64,000 nucleotides of DNA from Caproiciproducens galactitolivorans (lineage in GTDB: Bacteria > Bacillota > Clostridia > Oscillospirales > Acutalibacteraceae): the NCBI RefSeq assembly GCF_026672255.1, contig NZ_JAPOHA010000011.1:42492-106491 (forward strand). Direction: 5' to 3'. Each line of letters opens with the position of its first letter. Within the stretch, counting starts at the first letter, position 1. A program made the position numbers and the translations under genes. Below, piece after piece: positions 36,101-44,653 of the stretch. Under the pieces are notes generated by a model, which saw nothing but the letters and a program-made list of their open reading frames with translations, did not search any database and was not told the DNA's origin.

Positions 36101-36659
36101 TCTGGATGACGCAAGGGAACAGGGCGGCCGTTTTCACGACGGCGATACCGTTACGCTTTTAGGCATTATCGTCGGTGTGAAAATGAAAGTGACCAAAAGC
36201 AACAGCACTATGGCCTTTGTTACCATTGAGGATATGTTCGGTTCCATGGAAGTTCTGGTTTTCCCGAAAATCCTCTCGCAGTTTGCGGAATGGATTGGAG
36301 AAGGGAAAATCGTGAAGATGTTCGGCCGGATCAGTATCCGGGAAGATGAGGAAGCGAAATTGATTTGTGAATCGGTTGGCCCCGCCCCGTCGCCCTCTGC
36401 AGACGGCAAAACCGCCCAGTCCGGAAAATCCGTGCGCCCGGGGCTGTATATTAAAGTGCCCGGCGAAGGCTCCGAACAGTATGACCGTGCCAAAAAATAT
36501 CTTGCCGTCTTTGACGGCCGTACGCCGCTTTATGTTTATTTTGTCGATTCCAAAAAGCTCATGCGCGCACCCTTTTCGATGTTCGTGAGCATCAATGATA
36601 TATTGATTCGCGAATTAAAAAAGCTTTTGGGGGACAAGAATGTGGCGTATGTTGAATAA
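33183..36659 (+). CDS. dnaE: DNA polymerase III subunit alpha
   Basis: A 1158-residue replicative polymerase. It starts with a PHP domain ('HLHTEYSLLDGACRI', residues 5-19; 'AITDHGVMYGA'). The polymerase palm has catalytic Asp residues in 'MPDFDIDFSDERR' (about residue 396), with 'GPGRGSGAGSLAAYCIGITG' just before. A helix-hairpin-helix region, then an OB fold near residue 990 ('VTLLGIIVGVKMKVTKSNS') complete it. GGGAGG precedes the ATG, 20 nt after whiA. This is the DnaE type, distinct from PolC. Confidence 0.97.
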   Translation: MFVHLHLHTEYSLLDGACRINELINTAADRGDTAVAITDHGVMYGAVDFYKAAKKRGIKPIIGCEVYVAQRSRFDKVHELDSEHRHLVLLCENNTGYQNLIAMVSKAWTEGFYSKPRVDFDLLEEHHEGLIALSACLAGEIPRALTAGDYNGAKEAALRYRDIFGEDHFYLELQDHGLREQKRINPSIIRLSEETGIPLVVTNDCHYIKPEDNNMHRILLCIQTNHTIEDSDAMDFGSDQFYFKTEEEMRALFPAHPEAADNTVKIAERCNVEFEFGKTKLPHFETPNGQENTSYFRDKCYEGLYRHYGKNPDKAIIDRLEYELKTIEHMGYVNYYLIVHDFVRHAKEVGIPVGPGRGSGAGSLAAYCIGITGIDPLKYNLLFERFLNPERVSMPDFDIDFSDERRPEMIDYVVEKYGADHVAQIVTFGTMAARGSIRDAGRAMAIPYATVDGVAKLVPMELNITLEKALNSSAELKQRYDTDPQIHELIDMARKLEGMPRNASTHAAGVVITDKPVAEYVPLAKNNDSVVTQYTMTTLEELGLLKMDFLGLRNLSVIRDAQDMISEKQPGFQIEDIPLDDKKVYTMLTTGATDGVFQFESAGMRSVIMQLKPEDIEDLIAVISLYRPGPMESIPRYIENRHHPDKVTYRHPLLKNILDVTYGCIVYQEQVMQIFRTLAGYSLGRADIVRRAMSKKKAAVMEREKQIFIYGLTNEKGEVEVEGCIRRGVDEPTAKAIYAEMASFASYAFNKSHAAAYALLSYQTAWLKCYYPREYMAALLTSVLDNNNKLSAYIAECMRLGIRVLPPHVNQSGIGFTVSGKDIRFGLLAIRNLGRGFIVNLLHEREATGLFTTFYGFCKRMYGDLNRRALESLIKCGALDGLGVNRRQMLTSVANIMDFLDDDKKRNVDGQMGFFDSVKSDEAEYTIAPMPDFSLSDKLFMEKESAGMYLSGHPMAEYIHVYDTIHASRTGDILDDAREQGGRFHDGDTVTLLGIIVGVKMKVTKSNSTMAFVTIEDMFGSMEVLVFPKILSQFAEWIGEGKIVKMFGRISIREDEEAKLICESVGPAPSPSADGKTAQSGKSVRPGLYIKVPGEGSEQYDRAKKYLAVFDGRTPLYVYFVDSKKLMRAPFSMFVSINDILIRELKKLLGDKNVAYVE

Positions 36660-36706
36660 ATGAAACAATAATCCATATAGCTGATACTTTTATCCATATT
36701 TTGCGG

Positions 36707-36736
36707 TTGATTCCCAATGACGGAATAGACTATAAT
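36707..36736 (+). promoter_or_regulatory. Promoter of pfkA
   Basis: TTGATT (36707-36712), 18-bp spacer, TATAAT (36731-36736). Confidence 0.65.
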
Positions 36737-36772
36737 TTATAAAAGAGTAACGCAAAATTAGGGGGTATAATT

Positions 36773-37741
36773 ATGAATACGAAAACGATTGCTGTTTTAA
36801 CAAGCGGCGGCGACGCTCCCGGAATGAATGCTGCCGTACGTGCCGTTACAAGAACAGGAATTTCATCCGGAATGCGGGTAATGGGAGTCCGCAGAGGATA
36901 TAACGGCCTTTTGAATCGTGATGTTTTTGAAATGAATCTTCGCAGTGTTTCCGACATTATCAACGATGGAGGCACCGCGCTGTTTACCGCACGCAGCCCG
37001 GAATTCAATACGCCGGAGGGCATTCAGGAAGCGGCGGACAATTGCCGCGACATGGGTATCGAAGGGGTTGTCGTCATTGGCGGCGACGGTTCTTTCCGCG
37101 GCGCGAGGGATTTAACGAAAGCAGGGATTCCCTGTGTCGGCGTGCCGGGAACCATCGATAACGATATTGCGTCCAGTGAATATACAATCGGATTCGACAC
37201 AGCCATGAATACGGCTGTCGAGATGGTTGACCGTCTTCGCGACACAACCGAATCCCACGACCGCTGCAGTGTTGTTGAGGTTATGGGCAGACGCTGCGGC
37301 GACCTGGCTTTGCAGACGGGAATCGCGGTGGGCGCTACAACCATTCTGGTACCGGAAATTCCCTATGATTTTCAGAGGGATATTGTTGACCGTATGATGT
37401 TTACGCAGAAGACCGGCAAAAAACATTTTATTATTGTTGTTGCCGAAGGCGTAGGCGGTGTGGACAAGCTTGCAAAGGATATTGAAGCGAAAACAGGAAT
37501 CGAAACCAGAGCAACCGTGCTTGGCCATGTACAGCGCGGCGGTTCGCCAACGCTGAGAGACCGTGTTGTCGGCAGTGTTATGGGATATTACGCGGCTGAT
37601 CTGCTCTATCATGGAAAGGGCAACCGTGTTGTCGTTATGCGCGGGGGTAAAATTACAGACCTTGATATTACGGAAGCGCTGAATATGACCCGTACGTTTG
37701 ACAAAAAGCTTTACGATATCGCTCATCGAATTTCCATATAA
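36773..37741 (+). CDS. pfkA: ATP-dependent 6-phosphofructokinase
   Basis: A 322-residue glycolytic enzyme that phosphorylates fructose 6-phosphate. ATP site 'TSGGDAPGMNAAVRAV', catalytic region 'GVPGTIDNDIASSEYTIGFD' and substrate loop 'EVMGRRCGDLAL' are intact. Gly in the first loop (GGDAPG) points to ATP rather than PPi use. TAGGGGG precedes the ATG. It has its own promoter and terminator. Confidence 0.96.
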   Translation: MNTKTIAVLTSGGDAPGMNAAVRAVTRTGISSGMRVMGVRRGYNGLLNRDVFEMNLRSVSDIINDGGTALFTARSPEFNTPEGIQEAADNCRDMGIEGVVVIGGDGSFRGARDLTKAGIPCVGVPGTIDNDIASSEYTIGFDTAMNTAVEMVDRLRDTTESHDRCSVVEVMGRRCGDLALQTGIAVGATTILVPEIPYDFQRDIVDRMMFTQKTGKKHFIIVVAEGVGGVDKLAKDIEAKTGIETRATVLGHVQRGGSPTLRDRVVGSVMGYYAADLLYHGKGNRVVVMRGGKITDLDITEALNMTRTFDKKLYDIAHRISI

Positions 37742-37745
37742 ACAG

Positions 37746-37777
37746 AAAGGAGTCCTTTTTCAGGGGCTCCTTTTTCG
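37746..37777 (+). terminator. Terminator of pfkA
   Basis: AAAGGAGTCC pairs with GGGGCTCCTTT, followed by a T run. Confidence 0.8.
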
Positions 37778-37800
37778 TATCCCAAATTTCAAATTGCGTA

Positions 37801-37829
37801 TTGACATTTCCCCCTAATCGTGTTATTTT
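37801..37829 (+). promoter_or_regulatory. Promoter of the rib operon
   Basis: Perfect TTGACA (37801-37806), 17-bp spacer, TATTTT (37824-37829), about 20 bp before the riboswitch. Confidence 0.75.
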
Positions 37830-37848
37830 ATTAACAAACAGAATAAAT

Positions 37849-37953
37849 CTTCAGGGCAGGGTGAAATTCCCTACCGGCGGTAAAGCCCGCGAGCCGTAAG
37901 GCAGATTCGGTGAAATTCCGAGGCCGACAGTACAGTCTGGATGGAAGAAGATA
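37849..37953 (+). promoter_or_regulatory. FMN riboswitch (RFN element)
   Basis: All conserved RFN blocks are readable: 'CAGGGTGAAATTCCCTACCG', 'GCGGTAAAGCCCGCGAGCC', 'GGTGAAATTCCGAGGCCGAC' and 'AGTACAGTCTGGATGGAAGA'. FMN binding is expected to favour the downstream terminator (38002-38031) and so shut off riboflavin synthesis. It has its own promoter upstream. Confidence 0.97.
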
Positions 37954-38001
37954 AGTGTAAAAGACATTGGCGCAGTGCCGGTCTGTTTTTTCGTAGTATT
38001 T

Positions 38002-38031
38002 GCCCTGAGAATTTATTCTCAGGGCTTTCTT
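38002..38031 (+). terminator. Riboswitch-controlled terminator before ribD
   Basis: GCCCTGAGAA / TTCTCAGGGC perfect 10-bp stem followed by a T-rich tail, 50 nt after the aptamer and 25 nt before ribD. The expression platform is therefore transcriptional. Confidence 0.9.
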
Positions 38032-38055
38032 TATGCCCCGGGAAAGGAGGAAACC

Positions 38056-39177
38056 GTGAATATCCAATATATGCGCAGGGCGCTGCACCTTGCAAAAAAA
38101 GGGGAGGGATACACCAACCCGAATCCGCTTGTCGGCGCGGTTCTTGTCCGGAACGATCGGATTATCGGCGAGGGATACCATGAAGCTTACGGCGCAAACC
38201 ACGCGGAAATCAACGCAATGCTGCACGCGACGGAAGACGTAAGAGGAGCGGATTTGTATGTTACCTTGGAACCCTGCTCCCATTACGGGAAAACACCTCC
38301 CTGCGCGCAGGCAATTCTGAACAAAGGCATTAAAAGGGTGATCGTCGCGGCGGCGGACCCAAACCCGCTGGTCTCCGGAAGTGGGATTGCCTTACTCTGG
38401 GAGAACGGAGTGGAGGTGATTACGGGGGTGCTGGAAGACGAGAGCAGAAGGCTGAATGAAATCTTTTTCAAATACATAACGACGGGAATTCCCTTCTGTA
38501 TCCTGAAAACCGCAATGTCGCTGGACGGAAAGATCGCGACCCGAACCGGCGATTCCCAATGGATTACGGGGGAAAGCGCCCGCAAGCAGGTGCATTTGCT
38601 CCGGCACCGGGCAGCCTGCGTCATGACGGGGGTCGGCACCGTCTTATCCGACGATCCGCTGCTTACCACGCGTCTTCCCGGTAAAAAAGGAAAAGATGCG
38701 GTACGGGTGATTGTGGACAGCAGCGCCCGAATTCCGCTGGATGCGAAGGTATTGAATCCGGATTCGGACGCGCCTACCATCCTTGCTGTAACGGAAAAAG
38801 CGAAAAACAAAAAAATAGAAGAACTGGAACAAAAAGGCGTAAAGATTATCGTCACACCCCTTACCGAAAGCGGGGTGGATCTTGCTTTCCTGATGAAAAA
38901 GCTGGGAGAAGAAGGGCTGGACAGCGTTTTGCTGGAGGGTGGAAGCAAGCTGAACGATTCCGCTCTCCGTCAGGGAATTGTCGATAAAGTGAATTTCTTT
39001 ATCGCGCCGATCATTCTCGGAGGAGGCACTGCGAAGACGGCGGTTGGCGGCAGGGGGGTGGATTTCCTGAAGGACGCGTTTCCCCTGCGAAATCTGCGAA
39101 CGAAACGGATTGGCGGCGACATGATGATCGAAGGGTATGTTGGAACCGGGGAGGGAACGCCATGTTCACAGGACTGA
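38056..39177 (+). CDS. ribD: Bifunctional pyrimidine deaminase/reductase
   Basis: A 373-residue enzyme for the second and third steps of riboflavin synthesis. The N-terminal deaminase has zinc motifs 'NHAEINAML' and 'EPCSHYGKTPPC', and the C-terminal reductase starts near residue 145 with 'AMSLDGKIATRTGDSQWITG'. The GTG at 38056 lies 5 nt after AAAGGAGG; the open frame goes back through the riboswitch terminator and is not used. It overlaps ribE by 16 nt. Confidence 0.95.
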   Translation: MNIQYMRRALHLAKKGEGYTNPNPLVGAVLVRNDRIIGEGYHEAYGANHAEINAMLHATEDVRGADLYVTLEPCSHYGKTPPCAQAILNKGIKRVIVAAADPNPLVSGSGIALLWENGVEVITGVLEDESRRLNEIFFKYITTGIPFCILKTAMSLDGKIATRTGDSQWITGESARKQVHLLRHRAACVMTGVGTVLSDDPLLTTRLPGKKGKDAVRVIVDSSARIPLDAKVLNPDSDAPTILAVTEKAKNKKIEELEQKGVKIIVTPLTESGVDLAFLMKKLGEEGLDSVLLEGGSKLNDSALRQGIVDKVNFFIAPIILGGGTAKTAVGGRGVDFLKDAFPLRNLRTKRIGGDMMIEGYVGTGEGTPCSQD

Positions 39178-39800
39178 TTGAGGAAACGGGAACGGTTGAA
39201 TCCTTAAAGAAATCGGCGCAGTCCGCGCAAATCACCATTCAGGCTCAAAAAGTGCTTCCGGGGCTGCGCATAGGGGACAGTATCGCGGTGAACGGCGTAT
39301 GCCTCACGGTAGTTTCTTTTAACAGGCTTCGCTTTACCGTAGACGCGACGGCGGAAACGCTGCGCCGGACGAACGGAAAGGGCTTTCTGCCGGGTGCGCG
39401 GGTCAATTTGGAACGCGCCCTGCGGCTGGGTGACCGGCTGGGAGGGCATATCGTAAGCGGCCATATCGACGGAACCGGCGTCATTCGGTTTGCGGCGCGG
39501 GAAGACAACGCGGTATCCATCGGCATAGCGGCGCCCGCGAGTATTTTAAAGTATGTTGTACAGAAAGGTTCGATCGCGGTGGACGGAGTAAGCCTTACGG
39601 TTTCCGGCGTGGACGATCAGCTGTTTCGGGTCTGCGTCATCCCGCATACACGGCAGGAAACAACGCTTACCCAAAAGAAGGCAGGCGACGCGGTAAACCT
39701 CGAATGCGATCTGATCGGAAAATATACGGGAAAGCTGCTGAAAGGGAATTCGCAGTCCGCGGGAATCACAGTGGATTTTTTACAGCAGAATGGATTTTGA
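39162..39800 (+). CDS. ribE: Riboflavin synthase alpha subunit
   Basis: A 212-residue lumazine-dismutating enzyme. Two homologous lumazine domains each begin with the typical pattern: '[15 protein letters not shown]' at the N-terminus and '[15 protein letters not shown]' near residue 92. 'VNGVCLTVV' and '[10 protein letters not shown]' are the paired internal motifs. Its first 16 nt lie inside ribD, indicating coupled translation. Confidence 0.96.
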   Translation: MFTGLIEETGTVESLKKSAQSAQITIQAQKVLPGLRIGDSIAVNGVCLTVVSFNRLRFTVDATAETLRRTNGKGFLPGARVNLERALRLGDRLGGHIVSGHIDGTGVIRFAAREDNAVSIGIAAPASILKYVVQKGSIAVDGVSLTVSGVDDQLFRVCVIPHTRQETTLTQKKAGDAVNLECDLIGKYTGKLLKGNSQSAGITVDFLQQNGF

Positions 39801-39814
39801 AGGAGGTTTCATCA

Positions 39815-41029
39815 ATGATCTATCATACGATTCCGGAAGCGTTGCATGCTTTACGGTCGGGGAAAATGATCCTCGTTACGGACGATAAAAACAGGGAGAA
39901 CGAAGGAGATCTGATCTGCGCGGCCCAATACGCGACTTGCAAAAACGTGAACTTTATGGCAACGTACGCAAAAGGGCTGATCTGTATGCCCATGGATGAA
40001 AAGCTGGGCTGCAAACTGGGGCTTTCCCAGATGGTTTCGGAAAATACGGATAACCATTCCACCGCCTTTACTGTATCGATCGACCATGTGGAAACGACAA
40101 CCGGAATTTCCGCAGCGGAGCGGTCGGTTACGGCGCGGAAATGTGTGGAGCTTGACGTAAAGCCGGAGGATTTCAGGAGGCCGGGCCACATGTTTCCGCT
40201 TATCGCAAGGCGCGGCGGCGTGCTCATGCGGAGCGGCCATACGGAGGCAACCGTTGATCTGATGCGGCTGGCGGGACTCCGGGAATGCGGCCTCTGCTGT
40301 GAAATGATGGGAGAGGACGGGTATATGATGCGTACCCCTCAGCTCTGGGAATTTGCCCGAAAGCACCAGCTCGTTTTTATCACGATTCATGATTTGCAGG
40401 ATTATTGCCGCCGTCATGATAAGCATGTCGTCCATATGGCTTCCGCCAAATTGCCTACTGCTTACGGCGATTTTCAGATTCATGGATATGTCAATGATTT
40501 GACCGGCGAACACCATGTTGCTTTGGTAAAAGGAAACATCGGAGACGGTGAAAATCTTCTGTGCCGGGTTCATTCGGAGTGCCTGACGGGGGATGTGTTC
40601 GGTTCCCTGCGCTGTGACTGCGGGCAGCAGCTTGCCGCGGCGATGCGGCAGATCGAGAAGGAAGGGCGCGGGATTCTTCTTTATATGAGCCAGGAGGGAC
40701 GGGGTATCGGGCTTATCAATAAGCTCAAAGCGTATGAGTTGCAGGAAAAAGGCCGCGATACGGTGGAAGCAAATCTGGAATTGGGCTTTGCGGCGGATCT
40801 GCGGGAATATTGGATTGGCGCTCAGATTTTGCAGGACTTAGGCGCAAGGAAAATTCGTCTGTTAACGAATAACCCAAGCAAAGTTTACGGCCTTGACGGG
40901 TTTGGCGTAGAGATTTCCGAGAGAGTTCCGATCGAGATCGATCCCTGTAAAGAAGACGCGTTCTACCTGAAAACAAAAGAAGAAAAGATGGGGCATCTGT
41001 TTTCCCGTATGCCATCATCAAGAATCTAA
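39815..41029 (+). CDS. ribBA: Bifunctional DHBP synthase / GTP cyclohydrolase II
   Basis: A 404-residue fusion supplying both riboflavin precursors. The N-terminal DHBP synthase has '[18 protein letters not shown]' and '[16 protein letters not shown]'. The C-terminal cyclohydrolase II has the zinc cysteines in '[18 protein letters not shown]' and '[20 protein letters not shown]'. The frame opens at 39704, but GAAGGAGG fixes the ATG at 39815. Confidence 0.96.
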   Translation: MIYHTIPEALHALRSGKMILVTDDKNRENEGDLICAAQYATCKNVNFMATYAKGLICMPMDEKLGCKLGLSQMVSENTDNHSTAFTVSIDHVETTTGISAAERSVTARKCVELDVKPEDFRRPGHMFPLIARRGGVLMRSGHTEATVDLMRLAGLRECGLCCEMMGEDGYMMRTPQLWEFARKHQLVFITIHDLQDYCRRHDKHVVHMASAKLPTAYGDFQIHGYVNDLTGEHHVALVKGNIGDGENLLCRVHSECLTGDVFGSLRCDCGQQLAAAMRQIEKEGRGILLYMSQEGRGIGLINKLKAYELQEKGRDTVEANLELGFAADLREYWIGAQILQDLGARKIRLLTNNPSKVYGLDGFGVEISERVPIEIDPCKEDAFYLKTKEEKMGHLFSRMPSSRI

Positions 41030-41043
41030 AGGAGGAAACTTAC

Positions 41044-41508
41044 ATGAGAGTAATGGAAGGAAAGCTGGTTGCAGAGGGACTGCAATTCGGCATTGTCGTT
41101 TCCCGGTTTAACGAGTTTATTTCCAGCCGTCTTTTAAGCGGCGCGCTGGATACCCTGAAACGCCACGGCGCTTCGGAAGGGGAAGTAGAAATCGCCTGGG
41201 TTCCGGGCGCCTTTGAAATTCCGCTTGCCGCGAAGAAGATGGCAAAGTCCGGAAAATACGACGCGGTCATCTGTTTGGGCGCCGTTATTCGGGGTTCCAC
41301 TCCGCATTTTGATTATGTAAGCAATGAGGTTTCCAAAGGAATCGCCGCCGTCTCACTGGAAACAGAAACGCCGGTTGCCTTCGGTGTTTTAACGACGGAT
41401 AATATTGAACAGGCCATTGAGCGGGCCGGTACCAAATCCGGAAACAAGGGTGCCGACGCGGCGCTGACTGCCATTGAAATGGCAAATCTGCTGAAGAATT
41501 TTTCGTAA
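41044..41508 (+). CDS. ribH: 6,7-dimethyl-8-ribityllumazine synthase
   Basis: A 154-residue lumazine synthase that condenses the DHBP and pyrimidine intermediates. '[20 protein letters not shown]' and '[15 protein letters not shown]' with '[17 protein letters not shown]' (catalytic His) are conserved. AAAGGAGG precedes the ATG. It is the last gene of the rib operon; I see no strong terminator in the 89 nt that follow. Confidence 0.97.
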   Translation: MRVMEGKLVAEGLQFGIVVSRFNEFISSRLLSGALDTLKRHGASEGEVEIAWVPGAFEIPLAAKKMAKSGKYDAVICLGAVIRGSTPHFDYVSNEVSKGIAAVSLETETPVAFGVLTTDNIEQAIERAGTKSGNKGADAALTAIEMANLLKNFS

Positions 41509-41597
41509 ACAGGTTTTAAAAAGTAAATCTTTTTTTGTTCACAGTATTTCTTATAAGAACATAAGATGGAATACTAAAAATAGAAAAAGGTGAGTTT

Positions 41598-42164
41598 ATG
41601 CTCAATTTTATGAGCCCGAAACCAATTCGATGCAGTTATGATAAAACCGTAAATATCCCGATCGAATTATTTGAATCTCTGAATGGCAATTACTTTATCG
41701 GTTATGCGGATCATTTAAACCTCGGGAAAGGGACCAATGCGTGGGCCAGATTATATAACCCGCCGCATTCCGGTGTTAATCTGTTTGTAAATGTTTGGAC
41801 GGTTACCGAAATATCGGAATCTCCCTTCCGCGCCCAGTTTTGGTTTAATTCATACCCTCCCGAAGGACCGTTCAAAACTGCTTCGGTAACTTCATCCAAT
41901 ACTGCGATTCAACCCGCTCCTGTTCCGCGTGTTGAACTGCAGTTTGCTTCCGGTGTTTCCGGTGATCCGACCGGAGGGGTGGCTGCGTTTGTCCGCGACG
42001 GAGAACCGGGAACAACTCTGGTAGAGACCGAAAATGGGAAATTGATTTTCCCTCCCGGCGGCAATTTCCTGGTTTTCCTTACTGTTACAGGGGACCTTTC
42101 CGCTGCGGCCGAGGGCAGAATTGCCTTCGGATGGTGGGAAGAAAAAATACCCTATTGCTTCTGA
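41598..42164 (+). CDS. Hypothetical protein, possibly DUF6143
   Basis: A 188-residue protein with no signal peptide or membrane segment, rich in beta-type sequence and aromatic residues ('GVNLFVNVWTVTEISESPFR', 'AQFWFNSYPPEGPF', 'FVRDGEPGTTLVETENG'). It reminds me of DUF6143 proteins of spore formers, but I am not certain. AAAAGGTGAG precedes the ATG. It is monocistronic with its own terminator. A surface or spore-coat structural role is conceivable. Confidence 0.6.
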   Translation: MLNFMSPKPIRCSYDKTVNIPIELFESLNGNYFIGYADHLNLGKGTNAWARLYNPPHSGVNLFVNVWTVTEISESPFRAQFWFNSYPPEGPFKTASVTSSNTAIQPAPVPRVELQFASGVSGDPTGGVAAFVRDGEPGTTLVETENGKLIFPPGGNFLVFLTVTGDLSAAAEGRIAFGWWEEKIPYCF

Positions 42165-42169
42165 CCGTT

Positions 42170-42200
42170 AAGGCGGCATCCTTCCGGATGCTGCCTTTTT
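42170..42200 (+). terminator. Terminator
   Basis: AAGGCGGCATCC pairs with GGATGCTGCCTT (one mismatch), followed by TTTTT. Confidence 0.82.
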
Positions 42201-42297
42201 CCGTAAATCTTAAGGAGTTCATAAGAAAGAATTCTGTTTTTGCTCTTTATTCTGTGGTAGAATAGATTTCAGAATACATAAGGAGCTGTTTTATATC

Positions 42298-43266
42298 GTG
42301 CATTTTAGAAGGAAATTCCGGTTTTTTGTTTTGGTAGCGATCGTTGCCGCTTTCGTGTTGCGGAATCCGTTTAAAATAGGAAACGGCGGGAACATATTGA
42401 GAAATATCGGTAATAAAGTATCGGATCCGATCGGTTCATTAAAAGAAGTCGCGAATGCGTTCAATCCGACCGTTACAGATAAACTGCATAGCCCGAATGC
42501 AATTTTGGTTTGTGTGGATGATCATACAATTCTGATGCAGAAAAAAAGCGAGCAGAAAATTTATCCCGCTTCATTAACAAAAATGATGACGACGATTGTT
42601 GCGATTGAAAATCTGCCGGATCTGCAAAAGAAAATTGTTCTTCCCGCGTCCATGTTTCAGAAATTATACAAAGAAAATGCATCCATGGCGGGATTTGTGC
42701 CGAATGAAAAGGTGAAAGCAGTCGATTTGCTTTACGGCGTTATGCTGCCAAGCGGGGCGGAATGCTGCATCGGTCTTGCCGATCATATTGCCGGTTCAGA
42801 ACAGGGATTTGTTGAGAAAATGAATCAAAAAGCGGAGCAACTCGGTATGAAAAATACCCATTTTACCAATTGCACCGGTCTTCATGATGAAAAGCATTAT
42901 ACAACCGTAAAGGACCTGTCCATTCTTCTATGCTATGCGCTGCAAAATAAAACGTTTCAGGATGTTTTTACCTCTTCGCGTTATTCCACTTCCTCCACAA
43001 ACAAGCATCCGGAGGGGATAACTTTTCAGAGCACCATGTTTAAAAATATGGAAAACCCCGTGATTAATGGCGGGAAAATAGTAGGCGGAAAAACCGGATT
43101 TACCGATGAAGCAGGCCTTTGCCTTGCCAGCCTCGCTGAAAAGGATCAGAAAGAGTATGTGCTCGTTACGGCCGGCGCCAGAGGCGATCACCAGACGGAG
43201 CAATACAATATCGATGACGCCCTGGAAGTATATAATGATTTGGGAAAAAGTAAATTCAATAAATAA
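42298..43266 (+). CDS. Serine-type D-Ala-D-Ala carboxypeptidase
   Basis: A 322-residue S11 peptidase (low-molecular-weight PBP) that trims pentapeptides in peptidoglycan. It has a basic N-terminus and a hydrophobic segment (about residues 6-20) as signal or anchor. The SxxK motif is in 'IYPASLTKMMTT', the second motif region is 'MLPSGAECCIGLADHI', and KTG is in 'GGKTGFTDEAG'. The start is GTG with AAGGAG 12 nt upstream, a long spacing. The C-terminal beta domain of PBP5 types is absent or short. Confidence 0.88.
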   Translation: MHFRRKFRFFVLVAIVAAFVLRNPFKIGNGGNILRNIGNKVSDPIGSLKEVANAFNPTVTDKLHSPNAILVCVDDHTILMQKKSEQKIYPASLTKMMTTIVAIENLPDLQKKIVLPASMFQKLYKENASMAGFVPNEKVKAVDLLYGVMLPSGAECCIGLADHIAGSEQGFVEKMNQKAEQLGMKNTHFTNCTGLHDEKHYTTVKDLSILLCYALQNKTFQDVFTSSRYSTSSTNKHPEGITFQSTMFKNMENPVINGGKIVGGKTGFTDEAGLCLASLAEKDQKEYVLVTAGARGDHQTEQYNIDDALEVYNDLGKSKFNK

Positions 43267-43365
43267 TTTTAGTGAAAATTGTTGAGCTGCTGCGCTGTTT
43301 TCGATAAATTCACGCTCATTTGTATAGAACGGTATCGCGGGCAAATAATAAAATGAGGTGATTCT

Positions 43366-43620
43366 ATGAAATGTAAAATTGCAGTAGAGCAAAATCTTAC
43401 TCCGGTAAAGGATTATCTTACCGGAAAAGGATATCAAGTGGAATGCATTAACTTTAATGATCAGTCTTTCACAAAATTGAAGGACTATGATGCAATTGTT
43501 GTAACAGGCTTAAAGAATGATTTTCTTGGCATGCAGGATACGATGACCGGTGCGGCTATTATTAATGCAACTGGTATGACGCCCGAAGAAGTGGAAAAAG
43601 AGATTGAATCCAATCACTGA
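43366..43620 (+). CDS. UPF0180 (YkuS) family protein
   Basis: An 84-residue protein matching the YkuS pattern: 'IAVEQNLTPVKDYLTGKGYQ', then 'DAIVVTGLKNDFLGMQDT' and 'TGMTPEEVEKEI'. Function unknown. ATGAGGTGAT precedes the ATG. It is monocistronic with a terminator at 43663-43697. Confidence 0.88.
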   Translation: MKCKIAVEQNLTPVKDYLTGKGYQVECINFNDQSFTKLKDYDAIVVTGLKNDFLGMQDTMTGAAIINATGMTPEEVEKEIESNH

Positions 43621-43662
43621 TTCCTTTGCCTCCATCGCTTTATGCGTTACGAATAGTTGGAC

Positions 43663-43697
43663 CTGAGAAAGAGATTCCGGCTTTCTCAGGCCTTTTT
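43663..43697 (+). terminator. Terminator of the YkuS-family gene
   Basis: CTGAGAAAG / CTTTCTCAG perfect 9-bp stem, 9-nt loop, then GCCTTTTT. Confidence 0.85.
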
Positions 43698-43707
43698 GTA
43701 CTACAAA

Positions 43708-43736
43708 AAAGCGCATGATTTTTCATCATGCGCTTT
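43708..43736 (-). terminator. Terminator of tRNA-Ala
   Basis: AAAGCGCATGAT / ATCATGCGCTTT 12-bp stem; on the minus strand it is followed by TTTTTTG. Confidence 0.85.
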
Positions 43737-43740
43737 GCTG

Positions 43741-43816
<76 letters not shown>

Positions 43817-43877
43817 ATATCTCTTGTGCAACGAAGGATATTATATCATGTTAACGCGCCGATTTCAACTATTATTT

Positions 43878-44522
43878 TTATTTTTCCGACATCTTTTCTT
43901 TCGCAAATTTGCAAAACCCATTTAAACTGCATATTTCACATTTGGGGCTGCGGGCAGTGCATACCTTGCGGCCATGCAGGACAAGTCTGTGGCAGAAAGC
44001 GTTCGACTCATCCATAGGCAGTACTTCCCGGAGCTGCTTTTCCACCTTGAAGGGGTCTTTTCCCTCGCTCAGCCCGATTCTGCCGCATATGCGAATGCAG
44101 TGTGTATCGGTGACAACCGCCGGTTTATGATAAATATCGCCGACCACCAGGTTTGCGGTTTTTCTGCCCACGCCCGGCAGACGAAGCAATTCCTCGATGC
44201 TGTCGGGTACCACGCCCCCAAATTCCTCTTTCAACATCTTGCACGCGGCGTAAATATCGCGTGCCTTCGTCTTGTAAAGTCCGCACGTACGGATTAATTC
44301 TTCAATTTCTTCAACCGTACCTTCTGTAAAAGCTTCCACATTCGGGAATCTTTTAAAAAGGGCGGGCGTAACAAGGTTTACCCGCGCGTCGGTGCATTGT
44401 GCGGACAGCCGGGTCGCGATCAGCAATTGGAAGGCGTCCGTATAGTCAAGGGAACACATGGCGTCCGGATATTCTTTTTTTAAAGCCTCTACAGCCAAAG
44501 CGGCGCGTTGTTTTCGGGTCAT
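43878..44522 (-). CDS. nth: Endonuclease III
   Basis: A 214-residue base-excision repair glycosylase/AP lyase. The helix-hairpin-helix 'LLRLPGVGRKTANLV' carries the catalytic Lys, with the Asp in 'AVVTDTHCIRI'. The 4Fe-4S cluster ligands are in 'CTARSPKCEICSLNGFC' (C-X6-C-X2-C-X5-C). GGAGG is 8 nt before the ATG at 44522 but only 2 nt from the ATG at 44528, so the inner start is preferred. Confidence 0.95.
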   Translation of the reverse strand: MTRKQRAALAVEALKKEYPDAMCSLDYTDAFQLLIATRLSAQCTDARVNLVTPALFKRFPNVEAFTEGTVEEIEELIRTCGLYKTKARDIYAACKMLKEEFGGVVPDSIEELLRLPGVGRKTANLVVGDIYHKPAVVTDTHCIRICGRIGLSEGKDPFKVEKQLREVLPMDESNAFCHRLVLHGRKVCTARSPKCEICSLNGFCKFAKEKMSEK

Positions 44523-44653
44523 ATCCATTGCCTCCTGTATAATTTACTGTAAACTATTCTATCCTAAATTACAGAAAAGTACAAGTTGACAAGGAGAAGA
44601 TAATCAAATATCATGTTGGTAAAGGAATCAAAAAAAGGAAGCGTGGGGAAAAT